From positions 868,001 to 932,000 of the forward strand of contig JAADJZ010000016.1 in the NCBI GenBank assembly GCA_011032825.1: a stretch of DNA of 64,000 bases. The letters run 5' to 3'. The notes under the pieces are model-generated. The model did no database searches and was not told the origin of the DNA. It worked only from the letters and a program-made list of their open reading frames with translations. How positions within the stretch are numbered: the stretch's first letter is position 1; each line of letters begins with the position of its first letter. This stretch comes from Massariosphaeria phaeospora (Eukaryota; Ascomycota; Dothideomycetes; Pleosporales). The position numbers and the translations under genes are program-made. Of this stretch, positions 24,737 to 33,580 are shown in pieces.

Positions 24737-24962
24737 TGTTTGTTAATGATGGTCATTATCATCGTTATCTTTCTTTGCGGATTGCGGGCGCGGATCATGG
24801 GTTGTGGTGGTGAGTAGTAGTGGATAGGTGGGTGGATATCATTTTATGGTATTTTGGGGTTTTAGCTAGTACACAAACATGAGATCGAAGCCCCTCGTAT
24901 CTCAGAGCACAAATCACGTATTTCAAAAAAGGCCCGTAGGCAACACAAATCTGCGTGGGTGG

Positions 24963-25140
24963 ATATGTAAGCCCTCGTTTCTAAGTCTGCTTTGCTCTTC
25001 ACTTAAGCACACTTTCGATAGAGAGGGCTTTCCAAAAAGGTATACTAGATGATCTGATGTGGAGTTGGTGGCTTTTGGATGGAAAACGCGTCAGGAGCGT
25101 TGTTATGTGTGAGGGCGAGGGCGATGTAGATGGGTGGTAG
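24963..25140 (+). other. Mini-gene unit 2
   Basis: Degenerate box TATGTAAGCCC, TCCAAAAA at 25031–25038, ATG at 25057 (94 nt). 27-codon ORF beginning MWSWWLLDGK, stop 25138–25140. The nucleotide block GTGGAGTTGGTGGCTTTTGG is shared with unit 3. Confidence 0.55.
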
Positions 25141-25243
25141 TTCATGATGCTGCTGATAGTAATCATCGTCTTTATCTGCGGATGGCTCCATGCTTCAGCA
25201 CGGATTAGGTTTCGCCGTGGTGATTAGTAGGTAGGTGGGTAGG

Positions 25244-25518
25244 TATACAAGCCCCTCGATTCTTCGTACAAATCTGCTTTGCTCTTCACTCAAGCACACT
25301 TTCGATAGTAAGCTTTCTAAAAACTCACAATTAAAGACCTTATGTGGAGTTGGTGGCTTTTGGTTGGAAAATGCGTCAGGAGCGTTGTTATGTGTGTGTG
25401 TGTGAGGGCGATGGAGGTGATGATGCTAATGATTATCTGCATGCTTTGGCGCGGCATATGTTTTGCGGTGGTAACTGTCGAGAAGGTAGGTGGGTATATA
25501 AGTCCCTTGTTTCTGTGA
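25244..25518 (+). other. Mini-gene unit 3
   Basis: Box TATACAAGCCCC, TCTAAAAA at 25316–25323, ATG at 25342 (98 nt). The longest ORF of the array (58 codons, begins MWSWWLLVGK) reads through the next unit's TATA box to TGA 25516–25518. Confidence 0.55.
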
Positions 25519-25624
25519 CTGCTTTGCTCTTCACTCTCTCTCCTATTGTTAGAGGGCTTTCTAAAAACACGCGACTGACTATTACATGAAGCTCGCTGTC
25601 TTCGCTTTGGGATATAGGAATTGA
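25495..25624 (+). other. Mini-gene unit 4
   Basis: Box TATATAAGTCCC at 25495, TCTAAAAA at 25560–25567, ATG at 25586 (91 nt), then a 12-codon ORF MKLAVFALGYRN. Confidence 0.55.
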
Positions 25625-25722
25625 CAGAAAAGATAGGATAGTGGTTATCATCACTATCGTCTGCTGTAGATACCATACCTCCTCGGAGAACATATTTCGC
25701 CCCCCTCGTGACCTTTGCTGGG

Positions 25723-25849
25723 TATATAAGCCCCTAGTCCTGCTACCAGTGTTCTCTTCACTCGCTCTCGTTTTCTTTACAGAGCTGTCTAAAAACACTA
25801 TAATACTAGACCTATGTACCTCGCGTCCTCTTGCTCCGACGTAGTATAG
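25723..25849 (+). other. Mini-gene unit 5
   Basis: Box TATATAAGCCCC at 25723, TCTAAAAA at 25788–25795, ATG at 25814 (91 nt), then an 11-codon ORF MYLASSCSDVV. Confidence 0.55.
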
Positions 25850-25856
25850 ACACAAT

Positions 25857-25877
25857 CATCATCATCATCATCATCAT
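25857..25877. repeat. ATC trinucleotide microsatellite
   Basis: Seven consecutive ATC units between mini-gene units 5 and 6. Shorter ATGATG/ATCATC runs occur in the same relative place in other units. Confidence 0.9.
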
Positions 25878-25931
25878 CTTCGCTGTGATTTACAGTCTAC
25901 TAAGTACCTGTCTAGTCTACTGCCCGATAAG

Positions 25932-26149
25932 TATTATAAGCCCTTTGTTCCCACGCATCTCCTTGCTCTCTATTTACTCAGCAATACTCTGATAAAAGAG
26001 CCATCTAAAAAATTCGAGAACCTCCGCTCATGGAGTTGGTCTGTCCGACCCTTCAAAAAATCGTCTCAGCAGCGACAAACCACGAAAAAAGACACAAAAG
26101 TTGTGTATTATGGAAGGAAGATCGATTCTATGTTAAATTTAGGATATAG
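25932..26149 (+). other. Mini-gene unit 6
   Basis: Box TATTATAAGCCC, TCTAAAAAA at 26004–26012, ATG at 26030 (98 nt). 39-codon basic ORF starting MELVCPTLQK, stop 26147–26149. The first codons ATGGAGTTGGT echo units 2 and 3. Confidence 0.55.
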
Positions 26150-26291
26150 GAGCAGGTTTTCGAAAAGAAAGAACGTTACGATGCATGCTGTGGGCGCGCT
26201 AAAGTGTGAATAAAAGTTCTACGAGGACTGCGATGTTGAAGGAGGAGCGTACTGTTGATCGTGATTGGGGATTTCCACCAGCTTGATCGAG

Positions 26292-26405
26292 TATGTACGC
26301 GCCTCGTACAACTTGCTGCAATAGGCTCTATCTACTATTCTCAGTGAAATTGTCTAAAAGATTTTCGTCGTGCGTTTTATGGAATGGGCCGCCATGCTGG
26401 CGTAG
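26292..26405 (+). other. Mini-gene unit 7
   Basis: TATA box decayed (TATGTACGCGCCTC), TCTAAAAG at 26353–26360, ATG at 26379 (87 nt), 8-codon ORF MEWAAMLA. Confidence 0.45.
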
Positions 26406-26516
26406 AAGGGAAAATCGAGTGTAATATGGCTTTGTGGGATGTGGTGATGTTGAGTATCATCACCTCTTTCCAATCTCCTAATGTACCCGCAAACCGCTTA
26501 ATCTAGGTCCTGTGGG

Positions 26517-26628
26517 TATATAAGCACCTCCTGCCTCTCTCATTGTCGTTCTCTCGCATCGCCATCAGTGTGTAAACTTCACTCTAAAAAAATTGTCAAA
26601 TCACGCCATGTGTCCTTTGCTTTCGTGA
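26517..26628 (+). other. Mini-gene unit 8
   Basis: Box TATATAAGCACC at 26517, TCTAAAAAAA at 26583–26592, ATG at 26608 (91 nt), 6-codon ORF MCPLLS. Confidence 0.55.
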
Positions 26629-26873
26629 TAGGCAAGGGCCTGCGTGCTGCCACAGAAAGAGAAGTTAGTTGGTTTGAATCCAAACTACTGTAAAATGGTA
26701 CGATCGAAAGTAGTGATGTTAGGCATCGGCATCTGTCGCGGGAGATTACCATCCACCCTGAATTTTCGTAGCCCGGATCCTGTAGCTACTATGGCGAAAC
26801 CATTTGCGTAAAACTCGCATACGCGGCCCTTATGTGTGTGCTGGGTTTTCGTCGCAGATTTTGGGCGTTGATG

Positions 26874-26970
26874 ATGGTATGCTGCTAAGCCGGTTCAGGC
26901 TGCGGGGGTCACTACACCCACGTGATCGAGTTCTCGACACCTACTTAGAGGTTCTGTACCATCATGCGAA
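26874..26970. repeat. Direct repeat copy 1 flanking the F-box-type gene
   Basis: About 97 bp containing CTAAGCCGGTTCAGGC, CCACGTGATC and CTGTACCATCATGC. It matches 28703–28799 in the same orientation at roughly 75–80% by eye. It lies downstream of the gene's stop codon. Confidence 0.8.
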
Positions 26971-27105
26971 GCCACCATCACCTTTTATCGTTCTAAGGAA
27001 AATTAATAGTAAGCACTCGCAAGCACTATACATCTTCCACCTCACCGCAATACTCCCTAACTTCAGCCCCCAGCCCCCAACAAAGGATTATGGTTGCCCG
27101 CCCGA

Positions 27106-28704
27106 CTATATGGGTGTAGACTGGGTGTTTCCCAGCAAGTCGTGCCTCGCCGTAGATCTATACTTGTCCCACTCGAGATCGAGCCACTCCTGCCATCCTA
27201 GGCTTTCGAACAAACTCATGACCTCCTCGCTGGGTCTCCAGTCGCCAACTTGCCACTGCACCACCGGTGGTGTTGGTGCCTCAGCAGCAGCATCGCCATC
27301 CTTCTGCTTCTCACTATCACGCCCAGCAATGAACTTGACACCCCATCTGTGGCCCTTTTTCATTGGCAGACCATGTTTCTCCACCTCTCTATCGTCTGAA
27401 GGGGCCCACCACAGGTGCGTGAAAATTTCGGCGTCCTCGAGGCTCGGCATATTGTCACGAGTCAGGGACTTCGCGAACGCGGCAAGCAGGGGCTCGATCC
27501 GCTCCTTGCAGGGCTCAGTACGGAACATGTTTAGATCGTAATCACACCCGTCGGTTATGTTGTCGTAGTACTCGTCGCCGAGATCCAAGTCCTCGTCCGT
27601 GTCGATTTCGCGAGGATAGTGTTCTGTGTCTAAGATTTTGTATCCTCCTTGTTCAGAGTCGTGCGGATCCTCGCCACCGGGGCCGACAAAGTACCACCGA
27701 CCGTCTGGACGGAGGGAATGGAACTCCAGCCGGAATCGCTGCATCTGTGACCACTGCTGGTCTGTGGATGCCTCGGGACTAGGGAACAGATCTGAAGTGA
27801 CCACAGCACGTACGTCAAACAGGCTTAGCTGCGCACCGAGCTTGCACAGACCGACAGACACCGGGTCTTTACCCGCGGGATGGATCAGATTCGGCCGAGC
27901 CACGGACTGATCATGCTTGGGGAGCTGGAAGAAAGGCCAGAAGTGCAGTGCGGCCCTGGTCAGACTAGCGGGAATCCTTTTCCCGCAGAGGTGCTTCTCC
28001 TGGTCTATGATGGCGGCGCCGAATTCGTGGCGGGCGTCTCGCAGGGGGCCCTCCCACGGCCAAGTGTAGTGCTCGCGCATTATCCTATTCGACATAGAGG
28101 AAGGCAGCGGCCGCTCCCACAACCAGCGAGCATTCCACTCTTGGACAGCCGGCAGGTGAACGAGGCACTGCAGCGGCACGAGGGGAGACAGAGGGCGTAT
28201 GTCTGTCGCGCTTTCGGCGTCAGAGCCATTCGACCTTGACCTGATTTCCAGGCTGCTCACAAAGGGCAGATCTGGCAGTGTCTCGGGGTCGTCCAGCTGC
28301 AGGCGGCGCGAGTGATACCTGCGATGGTGACATTCTGGCTCCTCTGGGTCAAAATCCTGCAGCTGGATCTCGAGATATATGCCGATGCTGGCTGGCGGAT
28401 CCTCGATCCCGTTATAGGCGGCGGCAAGCTGCTCGTAAAAGGCGCGGATGCGCACCGATATGTGAGCGCTGATGGCGATGGTCTCCTCAGCAGGTTCAAG
28501 GCACGGCAATGGGATCTCCGCGTATTCATTGACGAGGAGCGGCAGCGGGAGATCATATTCGAAAACCTCGAATTTTGCGCTGAACGCTGCCTTGACCATT
28601 TCAAAGATCTTACTCTCGAAATCTGTGTCGGTGTCGCGAAGCGGCATGTTGACTGATATAATGTGATAGTTATGTGTAACGGTTATGCGGAGAAGCGGAA
28701 CCAT
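27106..28704 (-). CDS. F-box-type hypothetical protein of a large Pezizomycotina family
   Basis: Single uninterrupted frame of 532 codons; the start could also be the internal Met at 28647 (MPLRDTDTDFE), which avoids a basic leader. The C-terminal half carries blocks I associate with an expanded fungal family often annotated as F-box domain-containing: MREHYTWPWEGPLRDARHEFG, RFRLEFHSLRPDGRWYFVGP, GGEDPHDSEQGGYKI, MPSLEDAEIFTHLWW, VVQWQVGDWRP and a LGWQEWLDLEWDK end. The N-terminal F-box itself is not recognisable, so a role as SCF substrate adaptor is only inferred. The frame is intact with balanced codon use. The gene is bracketed by a ~97-bp direct repeat, one copy abutting its start. Confidence 0.75.
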   Translation of the reverse strand: MVPLLRITVTHNYHIISVNMPLRDTDTDFESKIFEMVKAAFSAKFEVFEYDLPLPLLVNEYAEIPLPCLEPAEETIAISAHISVRIRAFYEQLAAAYNGIEDPPASIGIYLEIQLQDFDPEEPECHHRRYHSRRLQLDDPETLPDLPFVSSLEIRSRSNGSDAESATDIRPLSPLVPLQCLVHLPAVQEWNARWLWERPLPSSMSNRIMREHYTWPWEGPLRDARHEFGAAIIDQEKHLCGKRIPASLTRAALHFWPFFQLPKHDQSVARPNLIHPAGKDPVSVGLCKLGAQLSLFDVRAVVTSDLFPSPEASTDQQWSQMQRFRLEFHSLRPDGRWYFVGPGGEDPHDSEQGGYKILDTEHYPREIDTDEDLDLGDEYYDNITDGCDYDLNMFRTEPCKERIEPLLAAFAKSLTRDNMPSLEDAEIFTHLWWAPSDDREVEKHGLPMKKGHRWGVKFIAGRDSEKQKDGDAAAEAPTPPVVQWQVGDWRPSEEVMSLFESLGWQEWLDLEWDKYRSTARHDLLGNTQSTPI

Positions 28705-28799
28705 GGTAAGCTACTAAGCCGGTTCAGGCCGCGAGGGGTCACCGCACCCATGTGATCAAATGCCAGATGCTTACTCGGTGGTCCTGTACCATCATGCAA
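28703..28799. repeat. Direct repeat copy 2, abutting the F-box-type gene's start
   Basis: Second copy of 26874–26970, starting at the ATG of the gene (ATGG on the plus strand). It therefore occupies the 5' leader/promoter of that gene. Confidence 0.8.
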
Positions 28800-28944
28800 A
28801 TTTGGACACTTTTTCATATCGTGTCAAACATTATTTCTAGCATATTTTGACCTGCAAACACCAATCAGTCTCGCACCGAAAAAGTTTGCGCGAGTAGCTC
28901 AAGCGGAGTCTCAATTGTATATGTCATCGCAAACCCTTCGAACA

Positions 28945-30863
28945 TCAGCCTCCACCCACCCCCAGCGCACGATCCGTTCTCTCCCCCTCCATCTTTGCCC
29001 TATACTTGCGCAAATACTCCCCCGTCGTCCCCTGCAAATCACTCGCAATCAACGGATACATCAAGTCCGCCCACCACCCCTTCCGATACGACGTCAGCCC
29101 CACCTGCCCAAGCAACCTATCGAGGTACCCCATCATATCGTAGTGGAAAAAGTTCCCCAGCGCACCCTTTGTCGGATACCGGCGCCGATTGAAGGCGTTA
29201 ACCCACGCGATGTCTTGCTGCATGGCTTGTTTGCCAGGCAGCTGCACGATGCCGTCGAAGAGCGCGGTGGTCCAGATGGCTTGGACCTCAGCAATGCGGA
29301 AGCCGTTAGGGCCGTAGATATTTCCGTGGAAGGCGATGGAGTGGTCGGTTATCGGGAGGATGCAGTTGTAGAGGCGGTTTGGTGTTATGCGGTTCAGAGA
29401 GGGTGAGTCTGGGGCAAGGGAGACTGGGGGTGGTGTCGCGAGCTTCGGGTACTTTTGCAGGACTTCTTTATCGGCTGTGGCTTCTAGGGTTCGCCATGAC
29501 GCCTCAGCCTCGTCATCGGCTCGAAGATGGGGGAGACCGAGTTGGATACGTTGTTCGGCGCTGAAAAAGGAAAAGTCGTTCCGGAAGCCGGTGGCACACA
29601 CGATCACGTCCATAGGAAGTGATGGGCCATCTTTCAAGACGACTTTGTGGTTTTCCAGTCTTGCGATATCGTGGCTGTGGACGCGCACGTTTGGAGCCAC
29701 CGTGTCCCAGAAGTCGGGTCGTTGGATCAAGCCGAATTGACCCGTCACCCAGAACAACCTATGAAGGCATAAGTATCGACCCGATCATATTTCTACGTGA
29801 TGGAGAGTGAAACCTACTTGACGTTGCTTTCCAGATCCTCGAATCCGTCCAAAGCACCTGGCCTGCCATGGAAGTTGCCAATCTTCTTGCACTTCTCGTC
29901 TGCACCATTGAAGACACCTTCCAGGACCTTGTCGCCAAGAGAAGTACCATGCAGAAACCGAGTCCATGCATTTGGCTGGGTGAAACAGCCGGGGCTCATA
30001 GTCGCAAACATACGTGTCGCCGCAAGCTCAGGGTCGTTCAGGAAAGGGCCTTTCGCATTGTCTGCGGGATTAGTGAAAGCACCTGGTCCGTCGCCAGACT
30101 TTCGGATGATCCAGTGGACTTCGTGACCGGCTTTTACGAGACCATACACTGCATCCGCTGCTGATTTTCCGGCGCCTATGACAGCAACTTTCTGGGCGAT
30201 AGAAGACGGCTGCGTCATGAACGTACCGTAGTCATTCTGGTGGAGAATCTGACCACCGAATGTAGAGCTCCCTGCCAATATTGGCATCTTAGGCTCACTG
30301 GTGATACCCGTTGCCACGATGAGGCGTTTAGTCTTGAAGGATCGACTTGCGCCATCCTGCTCGCCCTCCACAATCCAGATGTCGAGCGCCTTCGTGATTC
30401 TTCCAACTGCAAAGTCGAGCCTAATTCGATCGCGCAGAGGTTTTTCCGCGTACACATGACTGTCGACATAGTTTTCCAGATAATCCGAAACATATTTGGC
30501 CTCGTAGATGTCGTTGCAGACCTCAGCGTCCTTTGGCACACTGAACGGAACGTCAGAGAACCCGGACATGCGAATACCGCTCTGCGACCAAAAGCCTGGA
30601 TACATGCGGCCTAGGGCAGATCAGCAACGTTTAGTTAGGTGGTTTCTCGGCAGCCATCTCACGTACTCTTGCCCCATGGTCCGCCGATTGACGTATCCTT
30701 CTCAAGAACTACAACGTTGCTTTCCGGGTGCACGTCGAGGTAAAACCGCGCCGCGGAGATGCCAGAGAGTCCTGTAAACCGTTAGCACGGTCGTGCGAAT
30801 GTATGCGACAACTCGGAACTGACCGGCGCCCACAATAACGATATCGAGTACTTCCGAAGCCAT
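28945..30863 (-). CDS. Flavin-containing monooxygenase (FMO-like), four exons
   Basis: FAD- and NADPH-dependent oxygenase, probably cytosolic, substrate unknown. Exons on the minus strand are 30863–30824, 30771–30667, 30610–29818 and 29758–28945. Introns are 52, 56 and 59 bp with GTCAGT…CAG, GTACGT…TAG and GTAGGT…TAG ends. All joins keep frame, giving 583 residues. Motifs: FAD-binding GAGLSG (residues 12–17), the FMO signature FxGxxxHxxxY as FGGQILHQNDY (166–176), NADPH-binding GAGKSA (194–199) and the C-terminal ATGF block (368–371). All are intact, so it looks functional. Start ATG 30863 gives the standard short lead into the first Rossmann strand (VLDIVIVGAG). No biosynthetic partner genes are adjacent; the right-hand neighbour is RIP-degraded DNA about 450 bp upstream. 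Confidence 0.93.
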
Positions 30864-30940
30864 TTTAGTAGGATACCTTCGCTACAATCAGGTGTATAGA
30901 TACCAAGAGAACGAGCGAGTTCTCAGAGAGGAACACTCCC

Positions 30941-31040
30941 CTTATAGAAAAGGCGTTGACTAATGCGTGTCACGTCCTCCATCCTTCGCAACAACGCGAT
31001 CGGTGTTGTTGTGGCCAATGGGTGATCGGAAGGATGGAGG
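30941..31040 (-). promoter_or_regulatory. Promoter of the FMO gene: TATA box and 12-bp inverted repeat
   Basis: TATAAG on the minus strand at 30946–30941, 83 nt before the start codon. Further upstream is a perfect inverted repeat, CCTCCATCCTTC (30976–30987) and GAAGGATGGAGG (31029–31040). Between its arms are a smaller AACAAC/GTTGTT inverted pair and a CCAAT on the plus strand. Long inverted repeats of this kind often bind dimeric fungal regulators; the factor is unknown. Confidence 0.45.
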
Positions 31041-31311
31041 TTGGGTCCGTGTCCTTCGCGCGAGATCTTGGGCTTGAGGCGAACGCTAGCTAGATCGGGA
31101 ATAAATTTGCGCTAGGTTAGTGTTTCCTCTCGCTTCCTTTGGGAGGATAAGAATAAAAGTTTGCGCGAATGCTTAAGAGAAGCTTTATTTGTATTTAGTA
31201 GAAGCTAAATAGGTAGCTATTCTGTAGAGCCGCACTCTTAGAGCTATAGTTTATTAAAATAACTTTAAAAAAAAATATATATATACATATATTTTTTTAT
31301 TTTTTTATATA
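31041..31311. other. Right border of the gene island
   Basis: Transition from normal composition to AT-rich between about 31100 and 31200, ending in an AT dinucleotide and T-run tract (31268–31310) into which the pogo element at 31312 inserted. No gene. Confidence 0.6.
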
Positions 31312-33160
31312 ACGTAAAGTACCAGCGAACTCGATAGACTAGTAAACCCAACAAAATATCTTAGCACAACCAACTTATCTCAAAGAACATTAAATTAATT
31401 GCTATTAAACAAGAAACCTGCGTACGTCGTGCTAGCTTTAAATTTAAAAGCTTTTTTTGTATTCTTTTAGCAGGTTTGAGCATTGTGTCTTGTGTTACTA
31501 CAGTTTTTACAGCGCCGTAGAGCTAGTTGTGCTTTTTTTTAACTTTTTTTACTACGCGCTTTCTTTAATAGCTAAAGTGCTGTAGACGCTTTAGCAGCTA
31601 CTTGCGCTAATCTATTACTATACTCTATTGTGCTACCTATTTAAATTCGCTTTTGTTTTTGTAATTTTCTTTTTGTTGCTTCTTTAATAGTTTTTTTAAA
31701 GCTAGAGATTCGATTGCGCATTAGCTCAACCTAATAGGCTATCTAGTAGAACTTTTTGACAAGCTAATTAACTTTATTCTTTAGAGATAATAGAAAGAAA
31801 CTAAGCTTAGTAGTAATAAGCTTTGATTGCGATTCAAATTCAAGCGTATTGCTTGAAGTTTTTAACTGCTACGGCGTTTCTAGTGCGAGAAGTAGTAGCG
31901 AAGTACACAGCTGTACTTTAAAACAATTAAAAACTACTTACGCGTTGATAGAAACTAGCTCTAAGGCCTTAAAAGCTTTCTTGTAGTTCTTTGTTGTAAA
32001 TACCTTAAAAAACGCGTTTCTAAAGACTAGCAAGAAGCTTTTTTTGTTAATATAAAAAACGCGCTAGCGCGCTAAGTCTCAAACGCGTTAAGAGTACTTT
32101 AGCTTTAGCAGCGAAAAGCAAACTACATCTAGCAGCTAAAGAATATAAAATAAATAAGCTAGCATGCAAAGCGTAAAAATCTTGTACTTAAAGCAATAGT
32201 TTTTGAAATCTTAAGATTAGTAGCTCTTATAGCCGTTTAAAATAAGTAGCTAATACTTTTTTACCTAACGCGCTTTTGTATGCGCGTTAAAATGCTTTAA
32301 CTATTTAAAACTAAAAGCGTTGTTTGTCTAGCTGTTCTTAAAAACTAAGAGCTTTTAATTGCTAAGTATAAAATTCTTTTTGTACTATGCTAAGATGTAA
32401 ACGCGCTTTTTGTAGATAATAAACAGCGAGATTGCGTACTTTGCGGCGCAAATGCTTTGAATAACTATTACCTACTCTCGATTGCCTAGCTAGATAAGAT
32501 TAAGTTAAGTACGTTTTTAAAAGCTTGTAACGACTTTTATAAACTTAATAACACTTATCTAAAAGCTAGTTTTGTCAAAATTGTATATATTATTATTCTA
32601 GATGCTGTACTTAGCTTTGGTATTTCTAATAAGCTTAAACTACGCGCTAATTACTTTAGAATTTTTCTATTGTATTCTCTGCTAGTTCTTTGCTTAATTG
32701 AAAGCTATTTTAAGCTTGCTTAAACGCGTTACAAATCTCTTAGCCTAGTTTTTGCCTACTAGCTCTTTACTTTGCGTAGCTACTAGTTTATTTTCTATAT
32801 CTCTTACTTTAAACAGCTGAAAAGCAAATTCTCGCGAATCAAAGTTAAGAATATATTAGATAATCGTTTGCTTTTTAGTTGCAGTAAGCTTTGAGAATGT
32901 AAGTTGTATTTAAGCTCGAAATAGAATTTCTCTAGCGCGTTTAGAAAAAGTATAGTGTTTAACGTTAAAAGCACTAGCAGTAGCTTAATAGCTTCGAAAT
33001 TAGCTAAAATTATAAGCTTTAAGAGCAAGTTAAAGTTTTTCTTTGTATTAGTGTAATAACGCGTTAGTTAGTTAAAACATATTGCGTTGATAGAGAAGGT
33101 AGTAGTCTTGGCAAATTTTATCGAGTTTACTAGTTTGTTGAGTTCGCTAGTGCTTTACGT
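31312..33160 (-). mobile_element. pogo/Fot-type DNA transposon, full length (family P), RIP-dead
   Basis: 1849 bp between TA duplications at 31310–31311 and 33161–33162. Inverted repeats: ACGTAAAGTACCAGCGAACTC at the left end and the inverse of ACGTAAAGCACTAGCGAACTC at the right. The minus strand holds a degraded DDE transposase. Recognisable blocks in order are LKHFNAH, ILNGYKS (catalytic Asp now Asn), YKIFTLCML, LLDVVCFS (third catalytic Asp retained) and RNAFFKVFTTKNYKKAF. Same family as 12796–15885. Confidence 0.85.
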
Positions 33161-33162
33161 TA

Positions 33163-33580
33163 GTTATATAGTTATAGCGTATTAAATTATCAAACTCAAT
33201 AGATTATCGAACTCGATAAAATTTCTTAGTACAACTAATTATATTAAAGAACATAAAATTAATTGCTATTAAACAAGAAACTTGCGTACGTTGTACTAGC
33301 TCTAGATTTAAAAGTTTACTTAGTGCGCTTAGTTGCTAAGCGCTTTAGGCTAGCTAAGCGCTTGCTACTTAGTATACTTAGTTCGCTAAAGCTCTAATCG
33401 CACTAATTACTATTACGTAATTGCTAATTTAATTTTGTTTTGCGCATTGCTGTACTTTCGTTTTGCAAACTTGTAAGCTTTAACAACTTTTCTACGTTGT
33501 TGCTTAGTCTACGATACCTAGTATTATCTTTGTTTGTAACACTAAAGTAAAAGAAAATTGCCAAAAATAGCAAGTTCTAG
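33163..33580. repeat. Family P end fragment and LTR-like repeat
   Basis: 33183–33310 repeats the end of family P (CGAACTCGATAAAATTTCTT, AATTAATTGCTATTAAACAAG). About 33330–33560 is the inverted match of the LTR-like region at 12190–12490, including CTTAG/CTAAG repeats and AGTATTATCTTTGTTTGTAA. Both look like truncated leftovers. Confidence 0.5.

Larger units (their letters stand above)
24553..26628 (+). repeat. Tandem array of eight TATA–TCTAAAAA–ATG mini-gene units
   Basis: Eight diverged units (entries below), 210–411 bp apart and all on the plus strand. Each has a TATATAAGCCCC-like box (perfect in units 5 and nearly so in 1, 4 and 8), a pyrimidine-rich leader (TGCTTTGCTCTTCACTC), the block GGGCTTTCTAAAAA, 18–20 nt, and ATG. 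TATA-to-ATG distance is 87–98 nt throughout. Upstream of several boxes is GGTAGGTGGG. ORFs after the ATG are 6 to 58 codons and not conserved as peptides beyond units 1–3. The array starts 370 bp after the stop of the Zn2Cys6 gene, in the same orientation. Confidence 0.8.

Noticed and set aside
24553..26628. CRISPR-like or classical satellite interpretation of the mini-gene array
   Set aside because: Units are 210–411 bp with diverged interiors and fixed anchors, not short identical repeats with unique spacers; eukaryotic host.
26804..27541. 245-codon plus-strand ORF
   Set aside because: Antisense to the well-supported F-box-type gene; shadow frame.
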